Shown here one piece after another: positions 33,188-44,152 of a stretch of 64,000 bases of DNA. The translations under genes were made by a program, and so were the position numbers. The DNA comes from Symsagittifera roscoffensis (taxonomy: Eukaryota > Xenacoelomorpha > Acoela > Convolutidae). The DNA is taken from NCBI RefSeq assembly GCF_963678635.1, contig NC_087067.1, positions 11,019,716 through 11,083,715 of the forward strand, given 5' to 3'. Numbering within the stretch: position 1 is the stretch's first letter; every line of letters starts with the position of its first letter. The notes under the pieces are model-generated. The model searched no databases. It was not told the origin of the DNA and saw only the letters and a program-made list of their open reading frames with translations.

Positions 33188-34333
33188 ATGATTGAACGAT
33201 TTTTCAGAATTTCATTGGATAAATTGTTAAATGAAGAAATGGATGAACAGTTAGCCGAATCAGCTGCTCCAAATCCTGACGTTGCACGATCTTTTCAATC
33301 ATCATTATCCCCTATTAAAACAGACCTTCCAATTGCGCTAAAACATACAGAAGATGAAAATGACGACGAAGATGTTACCAAAATATCCAAAGACATTAGC
33401 GAAAGTGTTAATATCTCGAAAAATGCGACAGGCTCCAAATTGAAAGATTCTATTCAATCTCGCAAGGTTCTCAGAGATACATTAGTGCAAACGGCAGCTA
33501 ATTTCCTCAAAAACCCCAAAACAATTAAGTCATCAGCCGCTGATAAAAGATCGTTCCTTTTGAAAAAAGGTCTAACTCAAGAGGAAATAGATCAAGCTTT
33601 TTTCATCAGCGGATTCAACCAAGATGAGTTCGAAGGTCACTTGAACGAAAATGCGGCGGTTGATTTGCGTAATGGTCTGAATAATTTGAGCTATTCAAAT
33701 ACAAATGCAGTTTCGAGGAACGACCGTAGCTCGAACTTGTCTATATTGTCAATGCTAAGTCAGTTTTCGTTTGCGATTTCCTTACTTGGAGGTTTAGCGT
33801 GGGGGTTGTATCACATGATTCGAAGCTACCTTGTACCGTTGTTTCAAACGAGTCGGCAACTTGAAAAGAGGATGAAAAAACAAGACAACACTCTTCATCA
33901 GATGAGCTTGACCCTCGAAGCGATCAACTCACAACTTGCGCTAAATGCCTCAGAAGTAACGAATGACTCGTTTAATATGTCAAAAAGAGATGAAGATTTG
34001 AGATCTATTCTGGAAGAGCTTAAGTCCATGAAAAAATTGATGCTGAGCAAAGAAAATTTCCCACCTCCGCCCAAAATTGAACCGATTCCCCAGGATTGGA
34101 AAGTTGGTCATCGTCGGAATCTCGAAACTAATACGACTAATGGATTACCGAATGGCAATGCGGGGTACCAAAATGAAGTAGAAAATTCATCGCGGCAAGT
34201 TGATGACAGAAATACGGCATGTTTTGAGGGCGAAAAGCAGTTAGCCTCAATGGAAAACGGAGTTGAGACTTCTAAGGCAGAACTGGTAAACGGTTTTCAC
34301 GACAAGCAAAATGGATTGTTAGAGAGCGAATGA
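33188..34333 (+). CDS. PEX14: Peroxisomal membrane protein PEX14 (peroxin-14)
   Basis: A single open frame of 381 codons from ATG 33188; ATG 33239 (residue 18) is an alternative and perhaps better start. Residues 94-140 are the conserved PEX14 N-terminal domain that binds PEX5 and PEX19: TLVQTAANFLKNPKTIKSS, then RSFLLKKGLTQEEIDQAF with both key Phe residues (106, 123). A hydrophobic segment (about 187-212) follows, then a predicted coiled coil (about 222-287). Next comes the conserved LMLSKENFPPPP-x-IP-x-W motif (285-304) and a low-complexity acidic tail. PEX14 is the docking subunit of the peroxisomal matrix-protein importer. An acceptor-like atttttcag at 33199-33207 lies between the two ATGs, so the mRNA may begin at 33208. 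The gene is otherwise intron-less in this window. Confidence 0.9.
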   Translation: MIERFFRISLDKLLNEEMDEQLAESAAPNPDVARSFQSSLSPIKTDLPIALKHTEDENDDEDVTKISKDISESVNISKNATGSKLKDSIQSRKVLRDTLVQTAANFLKNPKTIKSSAADKRSFLLKKGLTQEEIDQAFFISGFNQDEFEGHLNENAAVDLRNGLNNLSYSNTNAVSRNDRSSNLSILSMLSQFSFAISLLGGLAWGLYHMIRSYLVPLFQTSRQLEKRMKKQDNTLHQMSLTLEAINSQLALNASEVTNDSFNMSKRDEDLRSILEELKSMKKLMLSKENFPPPPKIEPIPQDWKVGHRRNLETNTTNGLPNGNAGYQNEVENSSRQVDDRNTACFEGEKQLASMENGVETSKAELVNGFHDKQNGLLESE

Positions 34334-37300
34334 AATTGATTCAACTCAAAGATAGTAAACACAAAAACTTTTCTGTATCTAGAGTTTTATGGAGAGTTAG
34401 CATGTCCATATCCTGCTCAATTCTCGAATAGATAGATTATTATTATTTGATAATGTTGATAAACTAATAAGTATTCAAAGTTTAAGTTAGAATTCATGCG
34501 TTTTTTCACTAGAAGCAGATACTTAAAATGAGTTGTATAGGTGATAACATACTAGATTGCAGACGCGGATCTAAGATTTTCTCGAAGGGGGACGGATTTT
34601 CAAAAACGTTTCGTACGTGTTATCGACTGTTGTGTACTAAGTTGACCAAATTCAATTTTCGGATTGACTAGTTTTTTCCGCCACAGCCCCCTACTGTTGG
34701 TATTAATTTCAATGGTCCTACACTTTTTGTCATGCTCTATTTCTAATTGGAAAGCTATTTCTGGACTTGCTCTGTTTCATCTATGGACCTAATAGCGGAA
34801 AAACAATAAAAATAAAAAAAAGTTATTACTAAGTGCAGGTCTGGCAATGTTTTTAATCTTGGTATTATTTCACTTGCGAGAGCAAGTGACTTGCGAGAGC
34901 AAGTGACTTGTAATCAGGAACGAAACTTACAAATTCAAGACATAGTTACAGTTACTGCAGTTGCTTTCACGTGTGCAGGCTGACATGCTCAATTTTTTTA
35001 TATTCAATTAAAGTACTTTTTAGTTCTTTTTAGGCGGCTATTAATTTTTTCAAAGATATTGGGAAAATGTTGATTTCTTTTGGATTTGTGATTTTCGTCC
35101 TAATGTCTGTCGGCTGATTTTCCGTTTCTTTTCCAAACGCAATTTAAATTATCTGATACGCTATTCTAGCAGTTTCTTTCCAGAGCTACAAGACAGTTCT
35201 TTCAAATTCAAGACATACGTACAGTTACTGCAGTTGCTTTCACCTTTGTAAGCTGACATGCTCAATTTTTGAATCTCAATTAAAGTGTCTCCTGATTTGT
35301 TTGTTTGTGGTAATTAATTTTTTTTCGAAGATATTGGAAAAAAGTTGATTTCTTTCGGATTTGTGGTTTTCGTCCTAATGTCTGTCGGCTGATTTTCCGT
35401 TTCTTTTCCAAATGCAATTTAGGTTTTCTGATACGCTATTCTAGCAGTTTCATTCTTAAGCGGGGGTTTTTTTCTTCAAACAACAGTATTTACTATAATT
35501 GAGAGTTATTCTGTTGTTTGTAAATTCAGTAACTTTGATTTTGAGTTTTTTTTTGGTTATACAGGTTCGGCTTATCTTATATCGGCTTACTGATGTTATA
35601 ACAATGCGTAGCAATTTTTTAAATGCTTGTTCAATCTGTTTACGAACATCATTCAAGATAAAGGTGTAAAACTTATGTAAATATAATTTTTTATATTTTC
35701 TTGTATTTCCCAAAAATCTACGTCATTTTTTCCATTGAATATCCATTTGTCCATTTATGCGAGTAAGGTGCTGAAACTGACGTTCTCAATAATTTTTTAT
35801 GCTATTGGTACTCCAAAATTATGAAAGAAAACTAAATAACTTGATCGTCATTTGTTTGATGCGCCAGTTTGTGATTAAAATCTATCAAAAAAAGAAATTG
35901 TGTGCTCACTAGCGATGTCAGACAGCGAAACGATGTAAAAAACATTGAGGTTTGGAATGAACGATGTTTCGTTTTTTTGGTAAAATTATCATTAGACATG
36001 CAATTAGCAAGCATTATCAAATCAGAGTAAAGACACTTTTGGGTTAACAAGTTGTTTAGGACAATCAATCGAATCAGTAAGTATCCTGGTTCATAATGAA
36101 TTCCATTTTCCTGGCGTCTTCAGATTACTAAGTCTGGAGGTAACTAATACATCTGCGATGGCAAAGGTCCTTGTTTGCATAGGAACAGGTCTTTTTTGCT
36201 TGTATTTAATTAGCTTAGTGACCTGCTTTTTGATAGATTTAGAGTAAACGTAATTTATATGATCTCCTCCGGACAGCACAAAACGCTATAAACCTCAATA
36301 TACAGTTAACAAGACTGCTCGTATCAGCGCGAAGCCCTGAATGTTCCGACTGCCTTTCAAGGTTTAAGGAGCCGTAATAACATTAAAAAATTCAATGAAA
36401 TAAAATAAAATAATTTTTTTTTTTGAATTTGAATTTTTTTTTTGAAAATCATCCCCCCCACACGCCATATAAAATACAAAATGATAGATTTCGCTCCTGG
36501 TAACAAACCATTTATGGCAAATAAGCTTCTTTTAACCAATTTGGAACGATTTCTAAGACGTATTAACTCTCCGCTTACGCGTTAATAGCGCGAAATATAT
36601 CGCGCGTTAATTGTCCCAAATTGGCCTAAATGGCAATCTTTAAACCCCCGTAATTTTTTGAAAAATGATCACAGGTGAAATATCTTTTCAACTTTAAGCT
36701 CAGGACAACAATAGCTTTCGAATGATATAAAAAAAATTCCGTAAAAAATGGCTGGTTAAAAAGTCGAAATTTGTCTGAAGAAAAAAAAAACCCACCCCGA
36801 GCACAAATAATCCGTTACTTTCGTATCGAAAGTCGGAACAATAATTCAAACCTTTTCATGTCAACGAGTTTGGATTCAGTTCTCCAGGAATTTCACGAAA
36901 GTTTGAGGGCCCAGTTGCCGCTTGATAAGTGTTTTTGAATTTTCATTAGACGTTGATTGTTTTCTTGGTCGTGTATTCAGCAAAAATAACATCATTCCAG
37001 ACATTTTGAAATTAGTTTGTGGTTTTATGAAAATGTTTGAATTTTTCAAATTTATCTCCCTTCCTGTATGCTAGCTTGCATAGCTTTTTTCCAGACGCAA
37101 TCGGAAGTGGTGCAGAGCTCCGGTTCGCCTCTGTGTTAAAAGATTCTTGCAATTAGTGGCAATGGTAATGCACCTCACCTCACTACTCATTTTTTTAAAT
37201 CGAGAATTGCGTTTTAACTTCTTGTTGAAATCGCGATCCACAGACCGCAATCTGTGTATCGTTTGCTGTTATCGTTAATCACATTGTATATTTGACACTT

Positions 37301-37604
37301 AAATTTAGTAATATTAAGCATTTTGATGCAATCTTTAAAAATTTTATTTCATTCGAAAAGATCTTTTTGTTATTCCCATTGTTGTGAAAAGTTTGCGCAA
37401 GCACGTTCATCGCTCGTTAAATTACGCTCATTTTTTAGCCCCTGATCCTTAATGCAGGACCAATCGTGGGAGAGGGAGGATGTCATCCAGTGAGGAGGCG
37501 GATGACACTGGGACACCTCCAACCGTACTGATTTGGGATGCTAATTAACGACCATCGTGTTGAGAGACTCAGTTTATCGGCTGAAGTAGGGTTTATTCTG
37601 TTAT
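34334..37604. other. Intergenic stretch downstream of PEX14
   Basis: AT-rich. AATAAA at 34805-34810, 472 bp past the PEX14 stop, is a possible polyadenylation signal. Noted inside: a doubled palindrome near 34873-34909, a two-copy repeat at 34931-35455, and sequence near 37085-37135 (gacgcaatcggaagtggtg through cgcctctgtg) resembling the ends of the complex repeats. GC-richer DNA at 37440-37560 carries gatgtcatcc / ggatgacac phrases. No gene recognised. The 62-codon minus frame at 36091-36279 is open but unconvincing. Confidence 0.35.
34931..35455 (+). repeat. Two-copy direct repeat, about 273 bp unit
   Basis: aaattcaagacata at 34931 recurs at 35204. Both units contain gttacagttactgcagttg, gctgacatgctcaattttt, cctaatgtctgtcggctga and gatacgctattctagcagtt in the same order, with small indels and scattered substitutions. 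An old local tandem duplication, non-coding. Confidence 0.85.
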
Positions 37605-39620
37605 TAAACAAGCGAAGCGTAGTGTAATTCTACGATGTGTTTTTTTCCAACCTAAGTCGACAATAAAAGTGTTCATCATGCTGTTGTTGTATATCGTTTA
37701 TTCCATAGCGTTTTAATTGCATGTTTTCATTTTCGCTTAGTTAGTAACAAGTTCCAGTTCGATAATAATGGATGCTATGAAAATCTATGGAATTTGTATT
37801 TTTAGACGCTCTGGAAAGCTTTTGCCTTTTTCGCAGAAATTTTTTTCAAAAACTACGTAACAGATTTTCAAAAGGTTTTACCAATGGAAAGGCCGGCTAG
37901 GCAACAGTTTGTATGCGTATTACCGTAGTCTCTTTTAACCTTAACCCACGTGCTACGTCCTTCGAAAAATTTCAGTGGGGAGTTTTTAATCTTTTTTGTT
38001 CGGTTTTTTCTTTTTTTGAAAAATTGCCCTGCTAAATGCGAGATGAAAGTTTTCATCGATAAAGCATGTCAAGAGGATCTTCAGTGCATAAACCGTTTCG
38101 CCTAAATTTATGGCGTTATAAGGTTACCTAATTTTGAAACTTTGAACAACAAGGGTCTGAAAGGCTTTCTTCTGACAGTTTTTGTGCAACCTGAGATTGA
38201 GCAAATTTTGTCGCCAAAATGGTAGAAAGCTATAAAAGTAGAAAAACCAGCATGGCCATAGGAAAATTTCGTATTTTACACTTTTTTCTCGAGATTTACC
38301 GTGCTAAATCTGAGTTAATATTTCAATTCAAAGGTTGTTTTTCCCTGCATAGGCTGCCACTGCCTAGATTTGGTTGATAAAAAACGTTGGCTTAAAGCAA
38401 GCAGAATACATCTTCTGACAGTTTTCGTGAAATTCTATCATCTTTATCGAAAATTACCCTGCCAAATCTGATGTTGAATGTTAACTGCAAGTAACAGATT
38501 TTGGGGGTTTGCCCTACATTAGGGATAATCTCCTGTTTTATAGAAGTAAAAGCGTTATGGATCTAGGAAAAATCAAAATTCAGATGTTTTAAGGAAATTT
38601 TTTCACTTGTCTCAAAAAGCCAGTACAACAGTGCCCAAGTACAAGTGCCGAAAAAAAAAATTGTTCAACAGCACCGAAAATGAAAACTTTGTTCAACAGT
38701 GCCGAAAATTTGAACATATTAAGTGCCGCAATCAAAAATTAAACGGCAATCGTTTACAATCTTAAGTGACACTAAGTTTTTGAGCGAGAAAATTTGCAAC
38801 GTAGACGTTTTAGCGCCAAAATAACTGTTTAACTTGCAGTTACAGACATTTTTGCGCCACAATTGGAGTGTTTTTCTTTGTTGATTAGCGTCAGTAATTT
38901 CCCGCTCTTAAGAAAATGCAGTTAAATTATTCTGAAATTTTCCCGCCTTTTTCAGCACTGTTGAACGCCTCCCTCAAAAACTAACCAGCTAAATCTTAGA
39001 TGCAGAACTCCGTGGAATCCTTCATACGCGAAAGACTGAATGCGCGAAATTAAAAATCAGCCAATCAGATTTCACTAATCTAAATTTTGGAAAGAAAGTA
39101 AACATTTCCAGGGACTGAATATTGATATTGGCCAAATATGAAAATGGCAGAAATATGCAAAATTTTCAAATTGTCACTGACCACCGCCGAATTGGAACAA
39201 ATTTGTTATTTCAAGGGCCGTTTCGTTATGAAAAAAGCAAAATATTGCTTCGTTCAATTCATTAAATAAAAGGAAAAGCCCCTAATTTTGCTGGAAAATC
39301 ACAGTGGTTTTGGTTAAAGCCCATTTTTTGATATTTCGAAATTTCTTCTGCATCAGTAAAACATATTCTGAAGGAAGCTCAAAGAGTTACCTCCAGTTTC
39401 AGCTGGGCCACTGCTGTTTGTTAATCTACGAGAGCACATGAAACAGATGAAAGAACCTTAGTCTCAATATCTAGGTCCGTTGTTCTAATCCGGTGCCTAG
39501 AAAGATTTTTTTCAACTTCTTTTTGCCTTTACTTTCCCTTGTCGTTTTTTTTTGCTTTTTTTTAGTATTTTTTGCCGTGTTCTTGCTTGCTTACGCTTTT
39601 GTGTTGATTGGATGGTCACA
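37605..39620 (+). repeat. Complex repeat with internal degenerate tandem array, copy 2
   Basis: Left part 37605-37815 aligns with 15465-15700. Internal variants of ctcgaaaactaccctgccaa lie near 37843, 38015, 38285, 38445 and 38975. The right end 39385-39620 aligns with 17140-17345 (cctccagtttcagctgggcc, box-B-like gttctaatcc, T-rich tail). Between 38600 and 38970 extra non-homologous DNA is inserted, with a short imperfect repeat of aacagtgccgaaaa. Same orientation as copy 1. Confidence 0.55.
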
Positions 39621-39853
39621 TTGGTTACGTAGAATTATTGCATACATGTCACATTGCTCACATAGCATTTTTTTGCTATGAGCCTTTGTAATTTCGTATA
39701 CTTTTCAAGTTCTCGTTCCGTCTAGCTTTAATATTAAAATACAAAATACGTAAATTCGAGAAAATGTATCAGCTAAGTTATTTAAAACTGCAAAGAATAC
39801 GCAATTGATTTTACTGCATCACATATGGTTACTATAACATGAGTTATCACCTA

Positions 39854-40038
39854 TCATAACATTTGACTGGTAATAGCTTGATCCTCTGCAGCTTTATGTT
39901 GCTGTTCGCCATATTGTCTCTGAATTTCGCGCCTCAGTTGAATTTGAAGCAGCCTCAAGTTTAAATTGTCATTTGGTTGAGGCAACCGATTTATTGCAAT
40001 CTCATTCAATTGTATTTGTGCTGCAGGTGTTGTGGTGC
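39854..40038 (-). CDS. Orphan 3'-terminal exon candidate, unknown gene
   Basis: Behind an acceptor-like ttattatag on the minus strand (AG at 40040-40039), 60 codons are open in one frame down to TGA at 39854-39856. The product is Gln/Leu/Asn-rich and helical in look: IQLNEIAINRLPQP, LLQIQLRREIQRQYGEQQ. Composition and the lack of stops in AT-rich DNA suggest a real exon, entered in phase 2. The rest of its gene would lie to the right, where the duplicated transposon block starts at 40400; I found no upstream exon. I do not recognise the protein. Confidence 0.35.
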
Positions 40039-41499
40039 CTATAATAAGATAACTTCAAGAGCTGAACGTTTGAACAACTGGAGAAAAAATAACGTTGTTT
40101 TCCCTTGAGAAATTCACACAAATTAAAAAAATTGTACGCAAATTGCGGGTAATTGTTGGAAAACTATCGACATTAAGCGTGAACTTTGACCGCATAGTTT
40201 TGGCTACTCAATTTTAAGAATTGGAAATTACGCAAACCTGACTAAGGTACATCCCAGAAGTAAAAAAAGACAATCAAAATAAGACAACTAAAAGAAAGTA
40301 GGCTTTTGATTTGAAATCGGTCCTATCATTTCAGAAAAACCAAGCAAACGTACCGCACAATCGACAACAGTTCAGACTTCAGCTTTTTACCGATAACCGC
40401 CGCTGGTTATGATTTGCATGCATTTTTTGGTTATTTTGAAGAACGAGCGCGGATAATGGTGGAACTCATACTACCGACATAAAATTTTCATGGACCTCGT
40501 TATTGTTGTGGTCAATTCATAATTTTTACCGAGAAATCTTTTTTTTCAGCTGTAACGGATTAGGAGAAAAAATTTACATTACTTGGCTAAGATAGGCTTG
40601 TCTGAAATTTCGATTGGCTTGTCTGAAACAATATTAGTTTTCTGAGTTTTCCTACGTTTTGGCGTCTCTTACGATAAGGAATATTTAAAAAAATTTGTTA
40701 ATGCAGAATTGTCTGAGATATACTTTTCCACTTGATTTATGAAGTTCCGACCATAAAATAAATTAAATTTTTAAGATGGGACCTTTCATGCATCTATGTT
40801 ATAAATAAGTTACGGAAACATACTCAAAAACTGTTCGCTTCAAAAAGTTTTTGGCGCAATCCCAATCCATAAGTTGCCAGGCATGACTTAACAGAAAGAT
40901 GTTACCAGCAAGCAAGGGACGAATCCAGTAATTTCTCGAAACTCAACAAAGAACCTATTTTGCAAATATTCGAACGGACAGGCCCAAGGGAATGTTTTTG
41001 GAATTTTTAGAAGGTTTTGACAAATATCGCACTTTTCCGGCGCGTGCTCTCCCTAAATCCGTCCTTGCCTGCAATTCACTCAAGCCGCTCTCCTGAACCT
41101 TGCTCAATTTTGTACAATCGTGAAAACATTTTCACAAAGTGCGCTATACTTTATATTCTAATTCGACCTTTTGTTTGAATGCATAGGTGCTAGTGCTATG
41201 ATTCGCTTTTTGAGGCGACATTCGTCGCATGCGACGATTCGCAGTATTTTTAAAAGGCAAAAATTTGCACAAGCATCAATTCGTAGCAAGCAAATATTAG
41301 CAGCTCGATTGATTGCTAATTGTGGATTACTAAACGATGCGAATTAAGCAAAAAGTTGTGCGGTGGATGTGGGGAAATTGAAACCCAGCGAGCGATCAAA
41401 ACTTTCAATTTAGCACCAGTGTTGAATTAGATACAAAAATGAAATGAGTTAACAGTAAAGATAAAGAGTAATTGATCGTAAGTAGCATCTGAAACACCT

Positions 41500-42760
41500 G
41501 TGTTTCGATTCATTCGTTTCAATTTTAACTTGCAAAGCATTACACTTACTGATACCAATATGCCTTTGAACTTTGTCATGAGCAAGCCCCACAACAAATT
41601 AACTGATAAATCCAACTGGCGATGCGTGAAGATACCACGTAAAGCTTCTGTTGCCACCATCGCAGACGAAATAGTTAGCATAGCCGTCAGCATATCCGGC
41701 CACGAAGATATTCCATGCGAGGAAGAAGTCCAAAAATGTGTAAATGTTCAAAAATGAGACATGCTTGTGCGCGAACTTGCGCAAATTTCAACTTTCAAAA
41801 GGAGGATTTCTAATTTTAAATTGTTTCAAAAGATTGTTTTAGCATGACTGGAAGACGTGCGTTTCTGAGGGAGGGGCTGGCCACACGCAGAGAAACAAAA
41901 ATAAAACCCCTCGAACTGCTAGTTTTTCAACGACGGGCTGTATATTTTGGGAGATCAAAGTTATTTTCTTGCTCTGTTATAAAACTGTAAATGTAAATTT
42001 ACAGGGTTGAACATGCTATTAAACGTAAATGCAATGGATCCTCTCAGGAACAATTACAAAAAAACGCTTGGTATAATAGCCTCGAAACAGCTGTTCACTT
42101 GCCTAACTACAAGTAACTCGCCAGAACTGTTCAACGGCAACGAGCAACTGATTCCGCTCCCCACTCAGAAAAAGACATCGCCGTACCTAAGGGTTTCAGC
42201 AATAACCTGATGGGGATAATTTTCTCCTCTTTGATACGGGGTCGGATGACAGAGACCGAAAGTTACAGATTGCGACCGTTGAGAATTTAGAAACTTTGGA
42301 AAGCAACAAAGTCTGGCACGCAGATGGGACATTTAAGGCGTGTCTCGCGTTCGTTTATCAACTTTTTAAGGATCAAACTGTTCCATCAGTCTTTTTTCTT
42401 CTTCAAAACAAAAGTGAAGATTGCTTTATCTGGGCCTTCAGACAACTCAAATAAATCAATCCAGGGCTTGAGCCCTCACATATTGTGGTACGTTTTGAGA
42501 AAGCTCCAATTAACGCGTTTTGAAAAGTATTCATTGGAGTAACTTTAAAAGGTGCTTCTTAAATCACTCGTTGCTCTGGCAGTAATTCCGAGCTAGACTT
42601 TGAAATCGGCATGACTGCTTTATGCTCTGAATTTTCTTACGAAAGTGACTATTCTCTCGTACAGGGTTACCTCGGTTATTTTGAATCAACTTGGGTTGTA
42701 ACCATCCTCCGAGGATGCAGGGAATTTAGTCAAATTCCCACTTCACTCTTGAATCGGTGC
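41500..42760 (+). pseudogene. Dead MULE (FLYWCH-type) transposase, copy 1
   Basis: A FLYWCH-like zinc-finger remnant at about 41580-41760 (NWRCVK, then SGHEDIPCEEEVQK). After a gap, a transposase core follows at about 42213-42620: FLLFDTGSDDRD, WHADGTFKACLAFVYQLF, VPSVFFLLQNKSED, FEKAPINAF. The DGTF string holds the first catalytic Asp of the MULE DDE domain. The second, normally in a DFE string, is replaced (VRFE). Two in-frame stops (after RQLK and after INAF) and a missing last third show it is dead. GYFESTWV near 42670 matches the usual YFE-x-TW element. The identification rests on motif order, which is distinctive. Confidence 0.65.
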
Positions 42761-43379
42761 GATTCAAGTTTTTAACGCTCTTAGATGTCGCTTGCTAAGA
42801 GTAGTCGCGTGCTGCGAATACCCGTTTTTTTACAAATGCTACAAATGGTCGCTTCCGACGAGTTGTCGCCATGCCGATTCACTTTTGTTTATCATTGCTG
42901 TTGTCATCATATTTTCACGCTACTATTACCTATTAGTTTTAGTAGGCCTCAAGCAATTTGCAAAAAGCGACCTGCGAAAAAATATTCGACCTCTGTTTTA
43001 AGCGTGATACGTGACATGTTCTTTGGTCATTTTACTGGTTACTCAACTGAAAAAATTGAAGAGAAAATGCAACCCTGAAGTAAAATAATACAACAAAAAA
43101 ATCAAATGGCTAAAACCAAAATGAGTCTTAAAATAAATCATTTTTATTACTTCTCAAAAAACCAGCAAATTAAGGAATACAGTTTTGATTAATACTTAAA
43201 GCATCCTAATTGATGAGGGAAAGGATTAACATACAACCTGATCAGATTTTCAGAACCACTGTTATGCCGCTGGTTATATAGTACATGAATTGTTTGGTTA
43301 TTTTAGAGCAACAGATTATGATGAGCCTCATTTGAATGACACGTGGGGACTTCACCTAGTTCACCTCTGTCTCCGCCGC

Positions 43380-43960
43380 TTAATACTTATTTTTTTTTTA
43401 ATTGCATTGGCGGGTCTAGGATTTTCAAAAATGAACTTTTTTTAGGTCGACCAAATTGATTTTCCGAGTTGTCCCAAAGCACTAAAAAGACCCTGTTTTG
43501 GCCCATTTTTCTGCGTCGCAAGCAAAACTTTGAAAAAAAAACAGGCCAAAAAGGCGTTTTTGGGCACTTTTTGATCAAGTTTGCCAAAAAAAAAGTTTTT
43601 TAGGTTGACCAAATTGCTTCTGCAAGCATTCTCGGAAAACTATAAAGAACTTCATATGTAACAAAATTTCGCGCCGCAGGCGAATTTTGGAAAAACAGGT
43701 TTAAAAAATGCGCTTTTTTTGGCGCGCGCTCCCCTTCAAATTTAGTACCTATTCGCGCCAAAGTGAGTTTATGTCCGGGGTAGATCCTTCAAAAAGTAAA
43801 TTCAGAAAAGTACACCGTCTGTTCGTCACGCTATCTTATTTTCGGCCGGATAGATTCGTGCAATTTCTTAACCTAATACCAATTTTAATTTTACTCTTAC
43901 ATCTCCTAATCTCAATATTCCTAGTGTATACTGTTATTTGCGAAGCTAGATATCAAGAAC
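43380..43960. repeat. T/A-rich repetitive DNA between MULE relic and LTR
   Basis: Contains twice the phrase ttaggt-gaccaaattg (43444, 43602), repeated gccaaaaa blocks and ggcgcgcgctcccc. Similar phrases (ttgaccaaattc, gatctaagattttc) occur at 34570-34660, so it belongs to a dispersed family. An 86-codon plus frame here (43708-43968) has no recognised features. Confidence 0.35.
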
Positions 43961-43964
43961 TGTT

Positions 43965-44152
43965 CTGAGGAAGAACAACTGTTTACTGAAATAAATTTAT
44001 TCAGTTCTGGCTGAAACTATGAATAGTTTCAGCCTTAAAATCTATTGTAAGTGTTAGTTATGGGTCATGATTCAGTAGTTCTAAGTGTTTTACGAAGAAA
44101 GTTTATCAACAATGTAAAAGGATAAAATAAAAACTTGTTTTGAATGGTTGCA
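43965..44152 (-). repeat. LTR of the gypsy-type element, copy in unit 1
   Basis: A 188 bp block bounded by TG...CA (TGTTCTGA ... GGTTGCA on the plus strand) that is repeated at 51396-51585 and, more diverged, at 63443-63629. It contains a conserved 12 bp stem-loop (44009-44034) and ttttattttatcc-like A/T runs. On its right a weak purine tract (minus AGATGGG) would be the polypurine tract. No 5' partner exists for this copy because unit 1 was made by duplication. Confidence 0.7.
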
